In this document: piece after piece, positions 5,505 to 10,448 of the stretch
How the letters are laid out: each line of letters starts with the position of its first letter
How positions within the stretch are numbered: position 1 is the first letter of the stretch
Source: an uncultured Clostridia bacterium
GTDB lineage: Bacteria > Bacillota > Clostridia > TANB77 > CAG-508
Assembly (NCBI GenBank): GCA_948663505.1
Contig: CAPNAQ010000060.1
Span: 1 to 10,448, forward strand
DNA length: 10,448 nt
Direction: 5' to 3'
Position numbers and translations under genes: made by a program
The notes under the pieces: model-generated
Database searches by the model: none
The model's input: only the letters and a program-made list of their open reading frames with translations
Told to the model about the DNA's origin: nothing

Positions 5505-6161
5505 ATGGGTCAAAAAGTACATCCAACAGGAGCAAGAGTTGGAATAATAAGAGATTGGAACTCTAAATGGTATGCTAATTCTAACAATTTTGCAGATTAT
5601 TTAGTAGAAGATCAAAAAATTCGTAAATTTTTAAAGAAAAAATTATATGCTGCTGGAATTTCTAAAATAGAAATTGAAAGAACAGCAAAATTAGTAAAAA
5701 TTAATTTATATACTGCTAAACCAGGAATTGTAATAGGTAAAGGTGGAGCAGGAGCAGAAACAATAAAAGCAGATGTTGCCAAATTAATAGGGAAAGATGT
5801 AAATTTAAATATAGTAGAAGTTAAAAATATTGATACTGACGCACAATTAGTTGCAGAAAATATCGCAGGTCAATTAGAAAGAAGAATTTCATTCAGAAGA
5901 GCTATGAAACAATGTATGCAAAAAGCTACTAAAGCAGGAGCTTTAGGTATAAAAACAGCTGTATCAGGAAGATTAGGTGGAGCTGACATGGCTAGAACTG
6001 AATTCTATAAAGAAGGAAATATTCCATTACAAACTTTAAGAGCTGATATAGACTATGGTTTTGCAGAAGCTGATACAACATATGGAAAAATCGGTGTAAA
6101 AGTTTGGATATATAAAGGAGAAGTTCTTCCAAGTAAAAATGTGGAAGGGGGAGACCAATAA
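5505..6161 (+). CDS. rpsC: 30S ribosomal protein S3 (uS3)
   Basis: S3 lies at the mRNA entry channel of the 30S head and contributes to mRNA unwinding. The 218-aa product has normal length: MGQKVHPTGARVGIIRDW at the N-terminus, a type II KH domain with GKGG at residues 78-81, and a C-terminal domain with QLERRISFRRAMK (holding the Arg/Lys residues tied to helicase activity), then GRLGGADMARTE and LRADIDYG. AAGGAGG (5486-5492) precedes the ATG. Its TAA overlaps the rplP ATG by 1 nt. Confidence 0.98.
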   Translation: MGQKVHPTGARVGIIRDWNSKWYANSNNFADYLVEDQKIRKFLKKKLYAAGISKIEIERTAKLVKINLYTAKPGIVIGKGGAGAETIKADVAKLIGKDVNLNIVEVKNIDTDAQLVAENIAGQLERRISFRRAMKQCMQKATKAGALGIKTAVSGRLGGADMARTEFYKEGNIPLQTLRADIDYGFAEADTTYGKIGVKVWIYKGEVLPSKNVEGGDQ

Positions 6162-6604
6162 TGCCATTAATGCCAAAAAGAACAAAACATAGAAAAGTAC
6201 AAAAAGGTAGAATGAGAGGAAAAGCAACAAGAGGAAACAAAGTTACTGATGGAGAATATGGAATACAAGCTGTAACAGCAGGATTAATTACAAGTAATCA
6301 AATTGAAGCAGCCAGAATTGCTATGACTCGTTATATTAAAAGAGGTGGAAAAGTTTGGATAAAAATATTCCCAGACAAACCAATAACATCTAAGCCAATC
6401 GGTACTCGTATGGGTAAAGGAAAAGGAGCTCCAGAATATTGGGTAGCTGTTGTAAAACCAGGAAGAGTAATGTTTGAAATTGCTGGTGTATCAGAAGAAA
6501 TAGCTAAAGAAGCCTTGAGACTTGCTATGAATAAACTACCTAACAAAACAAAATTTGTAGTAAGAGAAACTGAAAAGGTAGGTGAAAATGATGAAGATAA
6601 ATAA
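6161..6604 (+). CDS. rplP: 50S ribosomal protein L16 (uL16)
   Basis: L16 organises the A-site region of the 50S subunit and binds late in assembly. The 147-aa product shows MPKRTKHRKVQKGRMRG at the start, the central WIKIFPDKPITSKPIGTRMGKGKG with the conserved Arg/Gly tract contacting tRNA, and WVAVVKPGRVMFE. A short acidic tail ends GENDEDK. I chose ATG at 6161 (MPLMPKRT) over the ATG at 6170 because it overlaps the rpsC stop and is better placed after AAGGGGGAG (6145-6153). Its last 14 nt overlap rpmC. Confidence 0.97.
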   Translation: MPLMPKRTKHRKVQKGRMRGKATRGNKVTDGEYGIQAVTAGLITSNQIEAARIAMTRYIKRGGKVWIKIFPDKPITSKPIGTRMGKGKGAPEYWVAVVKPGRVMFEIAGVSEEIAKEALRLAMNKLPNKTKFVVRETEKVGENDEDK

Positions 6605-6794
6605 AATAAGAGAAATGTCTTCACCAGATTTAGAGAAAGAATTAGGTGAACTAAAAACAGAATTATTCAAATTAAAATTTAGTTTAGCTACAAATGGATT
6701 AGAAAATACTAGTAAAATAAAAGAAGTCAGAAGAGATATAGCTAAAATAAATACAGTATTAACAGAAAGAAAAATAGCAGAAGCAAAAGCATAA
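6591..6794 (+). CDS. rpmC: 50S ribosomal protein L29 (uL29)
   Basis: L29 is a small two-helix protein near the exit tunnel, next to L23. With the chosen start the product is 67 aa, matching the family: MKINKIREMS, then LEKELGELKTELFKLKF, the LATNGLENTSKIKEVRRDIAKI core, and a charged end. In-frame starts also exist at GTG 6582 and ATG 6588. I prefer ATG 6591 because family members begin MK-x-x-x-IR and because AGGTG (6580-6584) then lies 6 nt upstream. The gene overlaps the end of rplP by 14 nt, so it is probably translated by reinitiation. Confidence 0.94.
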   Translation: MKINKIREMSSPDLEKELGELKTELFKLKFSLATNGLENTSKIKEVRRDIAKINTVLTERKIAEAKA

Positions 6795-6818
6795 AAAGGA
6801 AAAAATAGAAAAAATTTG

Positions 6819-6855
6819 GATGACGATGAGCAAAACAAAGTGAAGCGAAGGGAGG
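6819..6855 (+). repeat. GATGA...GCGAAG motif before rpsQ
   Basis: GGATGACGATGAG (6818-6830), then GTGAAGCGAAGGGAGG (6840-6855), forms a purine-rich block that merges into the rpsQ Shine-Dalgarno. Related blocks occur at 9726-9760 before rplF and at 10422-10448 at the window end. Confidence 0.5.
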
Positions 6856-6865
6856 ATATATATAC

Positions 6866-7129
6866 ATGGAAGAAAGAAATCTTCGAAAAACAATGACAGG
6901 AACTGTAATATCAGACAAAATGGATAAAACAATAGTAGTAGCAGTTGAAAAAAGTATTAGTCATAAAGTATATGGAAAAACAGTAAAAAGAACATATAAA
7001 TTAAAAGCACATGATGAAAAAAATGAATGTCATGAAGGAGACAAAGTTGAAGTTATGGAAACAAGACCACTTTCTAAAGATAAAAGATGGAGAGTAGTTA
7101 AAGTTCTTGAAAAAGCAATTGTAAAATAA
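6866..7129 (+). CDS. rpsQ: 30S ribosomal protein S17 (uS17)
   Basis: S17 is a primary 16S rRNA-binding OB-fold protein of the 30S body. The 87-aa product has the expected size: MEERNLRKTMTGTVISDKMDKTIVV, the HKVYGKTVKRTYKLKAHDE loop, the GDKVEVMETRPLSKDKRWRVV signature and a short basic end. ATG at 6866 follows GGGAGG (6850-6855) by 10 nt. A 71-nt spacer from rpmC carries a purine-rich motif shared with other spacers here. It closes the S10-operon gene set. Confidence 0.98.
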   Translation: MEERNLRKTMTGTVISDKMDKTIVVAVEKSISHKVYGKTVKRTYKLKAHDEKNECHEGDKVEVMETRPLSKDKRWRVVKVLEKAIVK

Positions 7130-7154
7130 TTAGTAAATAATGAAAAAAGTGAAT

Positions 7155-7160
7155 GGAGGG
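7155..7160 (+). promoter_or_regulatory. Shine-Dalgarno that fixes the rplN start
   Basis: GGAGGG lies 7 nt before GTG 7168. Because its first G is the last base of the upstream in-frame ATG (7153-7155), that ATG cannot be the normal start. Confidence 0.85.
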
Positions 7161-7167
7161 AACGAGA

Positions 7168-7536
7168 GTGATACAACAACAAACAAGGTTAAAAGTAGCA
7201 GACAATACAGGAGCAAAAGAAATCATGTGTATCAGATGTTTAGGAGGATCATACAGAAAAACATCTAATATAGGAGATATAATAGTAGCTTCAGTTAAAT
7301 CAGCAACACCTGGAGGCGTTGTGAAAAAAGGTGATGTTGTAAAAGCTGTTATAGTAAGATCTAAAAAAGGGTTAAGAAGACAAGATGGATCATATATAAG
7401 ATTTGATGAAAATGCAGCAGTAATAATAAAAGAAGATGGAACACCAAAAGGAACACGTATATTTGGACCAGTTGCAAGAGAGTTAAGAGAAAAAGATTAT
7501 ATGAAAATTTTATCTCTAGCACCAGAAGTTCTTTAA
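7168..7536 (+). CDS. rplN: 50S ribosomal protein L14 (uL14), GTG start
   Basis: L14 is a 50S interface protein that contacts 16S rRNA and binds the silencing factor RsfS. I start it at GTG 7168, giving 122 aa, the same length as Bacillus L14 and the canonical opening MIQQQTRLKVADNTGAK. An in-frame ATG at 7153 would add five residues absent from the family, and it overlaps the Shine-Dalgarno GGAGGG (7155-7160), which is correctly placed 7 nt before the GTG. Also present are IGDIIVASVKSATPGGVVKKG, the FDENAAVII strand and GTRIFGPVARELRE. It lies 38 nt after rpsQ and is followed by a 316-nt spacer. Confidence 0.97.
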   Translation: MIQQQTRLKVADNTGAKEIMCIRCLGGSYRKTSNIGDIIVASVKSATPGGVVKKGDVVKAVIVRSKKGLRRQDGSYIRFDENAAVIIKEDGTPKGTRIFGPVARELREKDYMKILSLAPEVL

Positions 7537-7549
7537 GCTCTTAACAAAA

Positions 7550-7616
7550 ATGTTTATTAAATAGTCTAGTATTAGGGAATAAATATGCAGAAATGTAAAG
7601 CATTTCTGTAAACATT
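7550..7616 (+). repeat. two-hairpin element, copy 1 (L14-L24)
   Basis: ATGTTTATT (7550-7558) pairs with AATAAATAT (7578-7586, one G-U) around a 19-nt loop. After one G comes a perfect 8-bp hairpin, CAGAAATG (7588-7595), loop TAAAG, CATTTCTG (7601-7608), then TAAACATT. The flanks TATGCAGAA and TTCTGTAAACATT are identical to copy 3 (10384-10417), while the inner stem pairs differ in both arms (ATG/CAT against TTTA/TAAA). Confidence 0.6.
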
Positions 7617-7773
7617 AATTAATAAAAAAACATCAAATATTGAGATACATAAAATTAATAAATTAAAGATAATATACTTAGAAATTGTTAGAGAGTATAG
7701 CGTTAGACTATACTACTAACATTACAAATTATTAATTATAGTTGTAAAAATTATAACTATTTAAAAAATAAAG

Positions 7774-7790
7774 TATAATTAAAGTATAAT
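7774..7790 (+). promoter_or_regulatory. possible weak internal promoter(s) before rplX
   Basis: Two perfect TATAAT boxes (7774-7779, 7785-7790) lie in the tandem AAAGTATAAT repeat. At 17-bp spacing the -35 positions read TTATAA and TAAAAA, poor matches. In such AT-rich DNA TATAAT is expected by chance, so this is only a candidate. Confidence 0.2.
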
Positions 7791-7852
7791 CAATATATGG
7801 AAAAGCCAAATAAAGACATGATTGAAACAAAGAGAAGGGAGGAAAAATTCTC

Positions 7853-8161
7853 ATGAGAATAAAAAAAGGAGACACTGTACAAATTTTATCAGGAAATGAT
7901 AAAGGAAAAACAGGAGAAGTATTAGAAGTAATACCAAAAGAAGATAAAATAATTGTAAAAGGAATAAATATTAGAAAAAAGCATGTAAAACCTAGAAAAC
8001 AAGGAGAAGAAGGCGGAATAATATCAATAGAATCTTCTATACCAAGTGCAAAAGCAAATGTAGTATGTTCAAAATGTGGAAAAGCTACAAGAATTGCATA
8101 TAGTGAAGAAAAAGGTGAAAAAGTACGTACATGCAAAAAATGTGGTGCAAAAATAAAATAG
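7853..8161 (+). CDS. rplX: 50S ribosomal protein L24 (uL24), zinc-ribbon type
   Basis: L24 initiates 50S assembly by binding the 5' end of 23S rRNA. The 102-aa product has the KOW domain at the N-terminus (MRIKKGDTVQILSGNDKGKTG), the INIRKKHVKP strand, and a C-terminal part with two CxxC pairs, Cys72/Cys75 and Cys94/Cys97, spaced like a zinc ribbon. Many clostridial and thermophile L24 proteins keep these cysteines while others have lost them, so zinc binding is a family inference supported by all four residues. ATG at 7853 follows AAGGGAGG (7835-7842) by 10 nt. It sits 28 nt before rplE. Confidence 0.97.
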   Translation: MRIKKGDTVQILSGNDKGKTGEVLEVIPKEDKIIVKGINIRKKHVKPRKQGEEGGIISIESSIPSAKANVVCSKCGKATRIAYSEEKGEKVRTCKKCGAKIK

Positions 8162-8189
8162 AACGAAATGAAGGGAGGAAAGATATATA

Positions 8190-8726
8190 ATGGAGAAATT
8201 AAGAGAACACTATGAAAAAGAAGTAAAACCCGCATTAATGAAAAAATTCAATTATAAATCTGTTATGCAGGTTCCAAAACTTGAAAAAATAGTTATAAAT
8301 ATAGGATTAGGGGATACAAAAGAAAACCCTAAAGCATTAGAAAATGCAATGAATGATTTAAGTCAAATTACAGGACAAAAGCCAATAATAACAAAAGCAA
8401 GAAAATCAATAGCAGCATTTAAATTAAGAGAAGGTGCAAATATAGGATGTAAAGTAACATTAAGATCAGATAAAATGTATGATTTTGCATATAAATTATT
8501 TAATGTTGCATTACCAAGAGTTAGAGATTTTAGAGGAGTTTCAGGAAACTCATTTGATGGAAGAGGAAACTATTCAATGGGAATAAAAGAACAATTAATA
8601 TTTCCAGAAATCGAATATGATAAAGTAGACAAATTAAGAGGAATGGATATAATATTCGTAACAACTGCAAAATCAGATGAAGAAGCTAAAGAGTTATTAA
8701 AATTAATGGGAATGCCAATAAAATAA
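8190..8726 (+). CDS. rplE: 50S ribosomal protein L5 (uL5)
   Basis: L5 binds 5S rRNA and contacts P-site tRNA in the central protuberance. The 178-aa product matches the usual 179. Hallmarks are YKSVMQVPKLEKIVINIGLGD, TGQKPIITKARKSIAAFKLREG, the PRVRDFRGVSGNSFDGRGNY signature, and IKEQLIFPEIEYDKVDKLRG. AAGGGAGG (8171-8178) precedes the ATG. In E. coli, S8 represses spc by binding near the L5 start; I see no convincing mimic of that site in the short 28-nt spacer here. Confidence 0.98.
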   Translation: MEKLREHYEKEVKPALMKKFNYKSVMQVPKLEKIVINIGLGDTKENPKALENAMNDLSQITGQKPIITKARKSIAAFKLREGANIGCKVTLRSDKMYDFAYKLFNVALPRVRDFRGVSGNSFDGRGNYSMGIKEQLIFPEIEYDKVDKLRGMDIIFVTTAKSDEEAKELLKLMGMPIK

Positions 8727-8767
8727 AAATAAAACATTGAAAAGAAGTCAAGGAAGGAGAAAATAGA

Positions 8768-8953
8768 ATGGCTAAAAAATCAATGAAAATAAAACAAGCT
8801 AGACCACAAAAATATAGTACTAGAGAATATAACAGATGTAAACTATGTGGAAGACCACACGCATATATAAGAAAATATGGGATTTGCCGTGTATGTTTTA
8901 GAGAGTTAGCACATAAGGGAGAGATTCCAGGTGTGAAGAAGGCTAGCTGGTAA
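8768..8953 (+). CDS. rpsZ: 30S ribosomal protein S14, zinc type (uS14)
   Basis: S14 is a 30S head protein. The 61-aa product is the short zinc-binding form, with Cys24/Cys27 (RCKLCGRPHAY) and Cys40/Cys43 (GICRVCFRELAHKGEIPG) forming two CxxC pairs 12 residues apart, and the conserved KKASW terminus. Firmicutes usually carry this form within the spc operon, and some hold a zinc-free paralogue elsewhere for zinc limitation; I cannot see whether this organism does. AAGGAGA (8754-8760) lies 7 nt before the ATG. A 268-nt structured spacer follows. Confidence 0.98.
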   Translation: MAKKSMKIKQARPQKYSTREYNRCKLCGRPHAYIRKYGICRVCFRELAHKGEIPGVKKASW

Positions 8954-8954
8954 A

Positions 8955-9077
8955 AATTTCAATGAAATCACTTATCCTGCACATTTTTACAATTCATAAA
9001 AAACTTCGGTGTACAAAGTATACCTCAGATTTTTATTTTTTGAAAAAATGCACATTATAAGCAATTTCATTAAAATT
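8955..9077 (+). repeat. long imperfect hairpin, copy 2 (S14-S8)
   Basis: Pairs run from AATTT (8955-8959) with AAATT (9073-9077), AATGAAAT (8961-8968) with ATTTCATT (9064-9071), CTTAT (8971-8975) with ATAAG (9057-9061), TGC and ATTTTT (8978-8988, bulged AC) with AAAAATGCA (9044-9052), AAAAA (8998-9002) with TTTTT (9030-9034), to GGTGTAC (9008-9014) with GTATACC (9018-9024), capped by AAA. CTT and CTCAG face each other around a TC/TC loop. It shares CTGCACATTTTTA (8977-8989), AAACTT, CTCAG and AAAAATGCA with the L23-L2 element at the same structural places. It begins 2 nt after the S14 stop. Confidence 0.6.
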
Positions 9078-9142
9078 GAGTTCAGTAATGTACAAAAAAG
9101 ATAAATACATATAAATAAAGTAATATAGGAAGGAATTTAAAT

Positions 9143-9182
9143 GAAGTTCTTGTTTGATATTTAATATCTAACGCCAAACTTC
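9143..9182 (+). promoter_or_regulatory. hairpin upstream of rpsH
   Basis: GAAGTT (9143-9148) pairs with AACTTC (9177-9182), and inside it GTT/AAC and GATAT/ATATC close on a TTA loop, giving about 14 pairs in 40 nt. It sits 24 nt before the rpsH Shine-Dalgarno AAGGAGG (9207-9213). No U tract follows, so it is not a terminator; a translational role is conceivable. Confidence 0.4.
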
Positions 9183-9221
9183 AAAAATCTAACTTCCGAA
9201 TAAGAAAAGGAGGAATGAAAG

Positions 9222-9620
9222 TTGAATACTACAGATCCAATCTCAGATATGTTGACAAGAATTAGAAATGCAAATACATCAAAACACAAAATAGTTGATA
9301 TACCTGCATCAAAAATGAAAATAGGAATTGCTGAAATATTATTTAAAGAAGGATATATTAAAGCATTTGAAGAAATAAAAAATGAAAATCAAGGTACAAT
9401 TAGAGTTACTCTAAAATATGACGAAAAAGGAAATAGAGTAATTGATGGGCTAAAAAGAATTAGTAAACCAGGGTTAAGAGTATATGCAGCTTGTGAAGAT
9501 TTACCAAAAGTATTAAATGGATTAGGAATAGCAATAATTTCTACATCAAAAGGATTAAAAACAGATAAAGAAGCAAGACAATTAGGAGTAGGTGGAGAAG
9601 TTTTAGCTTATATTTGGTAA
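9222..9620 (+). CDS. rpsH: 30S ribosomal protein S8 (uS8), TTG start
   Basis: S8 binds the central domain of 16S rRNA early in assembly and, in E. coli, autogenously represses the spc operon. The 132-aa product equals Bacillus S8 in length: TDPISDMLTRIRNAN at the start, IPASKMKIGIAEIL, the GLKRISKPGLRVYA segment, and LGIAIISTSKG through GGEVLAYIW. The start is TTG at 9222, 8 nt after AAGGAGG (9207-9213). The only nearby ATG (9215) is in another frame, so a TTG start is needed to give the conserved N-terminus. It is preceded by a 268-nt spacer with two hairpins. Confidence 0.97.
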   Translation: MNTTDPISDMLTRIRNANTSKHKIVDIPASKMKIGIAEILFKEGYIKAFEEIKNENQGTIRVTLKYDEKGNRVIDGLKRISKPGLRVYAACEDLPKVLNGLGIAIISTSKGLKTDKEARQLGVGGEVLAYIW

Positions 9621-9632
9621 AATTTAGCATAC

Positions 9633-9710
9633 AAAATTAAGATAGTTATTTGAGTGAAGTGAGTTACAGATATTTTATGCAAAATTTATGAAACAAATTC
9701 TGTACATATT
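9633..9710 (+). repeat. two-hairpin element, copy 2 (S8-L6)
   Basis: These 78 nt align without gaps to 10340-10417 with 11 differences. TAAGATA (9638-9644) pairs with TATTTTA (9671-9677, one G-U), then CAAAATTTA (9680-9688) with CAAATTCTG (9694-9702), which has two A-C mismatches. The first-stem G-U here is G-C in copy 3. The second stem is weaker than in copies 1 and 3. Confidence 0.6.
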
Positions 9711-9725
9711 AACTATATTAATTTT

Positions 9726-9760
9726 GGATGATAATAAATAAAGCGAAGCGGAAAGAAGGG
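9726..9760 (+). repeat. GATGA...GCGAAGCG motif before rplF
   Basis: GGATGATAATAA followed by AAGCGAAGCGGAAAGAAGGG runs into the likely rplF ribosome site AAGGG (9756-9760). It resembles the blocks before rpsQ (6818-6855) and at the window end (10422-10448). Confidence 0.5.
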
Positions 9761-9771
9761 AAAATAAGGAA

Positions 9772-10308
9772 ATGTCAAGAATAGGAAACAAACCAATTAC
9801 AGTACCATCAGAAGTCAAAGTAACAATTGATGGGCAAAAAGTTACTGTAACAGGGCCAAAAGGAACATTAGAAAGAGAAATACACAAAAATATTTCATTA
9901 GAAATGAATGATAATATAATAAAAGTTACAAGAAAAGATAATGAACCTAAAAATAGAAGTTTACATGGTTTAACAAGATCTCTAATAAATAATATGATAA
10001 TTGGTGTAACAAGTGAATACACAAAAGAATTACAAATAAATGGTGTTGGATATAGGGTTGCAAAACAAGGAACAGACTTGAATATGTCATTAGGATTTTC
10101 ACATCCAGTTATTTTTGAAGCACCTAAAGGAATTTCTTTTGATGTACCAAATCCAAATACAATTATTGTTAGAGGTATTGATAAAGAATTGGTTGGTCAA
10201 ACTGCAGCTGATGTAAGATCTAAGAGACCACCAGAAGTGTATAGAGGCAAAGGAATTAAATATGCTGATGAAGTTATTAGACGTAAAGAAGGTAAAACAG
10301 GTAAATAA
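9772..10308 (+). CDS. rplF: 50S ribosomal protein L6 (uL6)
   Basis: L6 is a 50S protein near the GTPase-associated region. The 178-aa product is full length, with two similar alpha/beta domains: MSRIGNKPITVPSEVKVTI, TGPKGTLEREIH, RSLHGLTRSLINNMIIGVT, then the C-terminal half with INGVGYRV, LGFSHPV and the closing VRSKRPPEVYRGKGIKYADE signature. ATG at 9772 follows AAGGG (9756-9760) by 11 nt, a weaker ribosome site than its neighbours; AAGGA at 9766-9770 is too close to serve. It lies after a 151-nt spacer with the two-hairpin element and is followed by another copy. Confidence 0.98.
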   Translation: MSRIGNKPITVPSEVKVTIDGQKVTVTGPKGTLEREIHKNISLEMNDNIIKVTRKDNEPKNRSLHGLTRSLINNMIIGVTSEYTKELQINGVGYRVAKQGTDLNMSLGFSHPVIFEAPKGISFDVPNPNTIIVRGIDKELVGQTAADVRSKRPPEVYRGKGIKYADEVIRRKEGKTGK

Positions 10309-10329
10309 TTTTAAATGAAAGAAATCATA

Positions 10330-10417
10330 TGCACATTTGAAAATTAAGATAGCTGTTTGAACGAAGTGATTTACAGATATCTTATGCAGAATTTATGAAG
10401 TAAATTCTGTAAACATT
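10330..10417 (+). repeat. two-hairpin element, copy 3 (after L6)
   Basis: TAAGATA (10345-10351) pairs with TATCTTA (10378-10384), continued past a G-A mismatch by CTGT (10353-10356)/ACAG (10373-10376). It is followed by the perfect 9-bp hairpin CAGAATTTA (10387-10395), loop TGAAG, TAAATTCTG (10401-10409), then TAAACATT. TGCACATTT just upstream (10330-10338) echoes the long-hairpin family. The region lies in the post-L6 spacer, which runs to the window end without a gene. Confidence 0.6.
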
Positions 10418-10421
10418 GTTT

Positions 10422-10448
10422 AGATGACGATGAACGGAGCGAAGCGAA
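10422..10448 (+). repeat. GATGA...GCGAAGCG motif at window end
   Basis: AGATGACGATGAACGG followed by AGCGAAGCGAA is cut by the window edge. By analogy with the copies before rpsQ and rplF, the ribosome binding site of the next gene, expected to be rplR (L18), should follow directly. Confidence 0.5.

Larger units (their letters stand above)
7537..7852 (+). other. 316-nt spacer L14-L24
   Basis: No gene is present. The first part carries one copy of the two-hairpin element (7550-7616). Next is a hairpin at 7687-7720: GTTAG/CTAAC, then GTATAG/CTATAC, loop CGTTAGA. It is followed by a 10-bp stem with an AAA loop at 7738-7760 (ATAGTTGTAA/TTATAACTAT). AAAGTATAATT is then tandemly repeated as AAAGTATAATC (7770-7791), giving two TATAAT boxes without good -35 partners. 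The rplX ribosome site AAGGGAGG is at 7835-7842. This spacer is usually a few tens of nucleotides. Confidence 0.5.

Noticed and set aside
7550..10417. CRISPR array or insertion sequence behind the repeats
   Set aside because: The copies are about 2 kb and 0.7 kb apart with whole genes between them, there are no regular spacers, no transposase, and no visible target duplications.

Overview
The window is 10.4 kb of very AT-rich, gene-dense bacterial DNA. It holds an L-lactate dehydrogenase gene followed by most of the S10 and spc ribosomal-protein operons, all on the + strand. The gene order is ldh - rpsJ(S10) - rplC(L3) - rplD(L4) - rplW(L23) - rplB(L2) - rpsS(S19) - rplV(L22) - rpsC(S3) - rplP(L16) - rpmC(L29) - rpsQ(S17) - rplN(L14) - rplX(L24) - rplE(L5) - rpsN/rpsZ (zinc-type S14) - rpsH(S8) - rplF(L6). 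The window ends before the expected rplR(L18). Low GC, strong AAGGAGG Shine-Dalgarno sites, a short four-cysteine S14, an L24 with a four-cysteine tail, and sequences close to Bacillus/Clostridium proteins point to a Firmicute, probably an AT-rich Clostridia-like lineage. I cannot name the genus. TGG is used for Trp, and all stops I checked are TAA or TAG.

Layout. Positions 66-1019 encode lactate dehydrogenase. Positions 1020-1412 hold a weak hairpin after ldh, a consensus sigma-A promoter (TTGACA-17-TATAAT, 1075-1103) and a roughly 300-nt structured leader with a terminator-like hairpin (1226-1255). Positions 1413-7129 are the S10 operon and 7168-10308 the start of spc, with no convincing intrinsic terminator between genes, so one long transcript is likely. 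Some genes are tightly coupled: L4/L23 and S3/L16 overlap by 1 nt, and L16/L29 by 14 nt.

All seventeen ribosomal proteins look intact and are normal housekeeping genes. The unusual part is what lies between them. Several spacers are greatly enlarged (S10-L3 168 nt, L23-L2 368 nt, L14-L24 316 nt, S14-S8 268 nt, S8-L6 151 nt, after L6 at least 140 nt) and contain predicted RNA structures that recur. (i) A two-hairpin element with flanks TATGCAGAA...TTCTGTAAACATT occurs in the L14-L24, S8-L6 and post-L6 spacers; the last two are about 86% identical over 78 nt, and one stem shows compensatory change. (ii) Two 113-123-nt long imperfect hairpins, in the L23-L2 and S14-S8 spacers, share CTGCACATTTTTA, AAACTT, CTCAG and AAAAATGCA at matching structural positions. 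(iii) A GATGA...GCGAAGCG purine-rich motif lies just before the ribosome binding sites of S17 and L6 and again at the window end. I found no CRISPR array, insertion sequence, tRNA or rRNA gene. The best candidate for something undescribed is this set of recurring intra-operon RNA elements, which could be RNA-protein or processing sites that tune individual ribosomal-protein genes, or a small repeat family that has spread through the operon.
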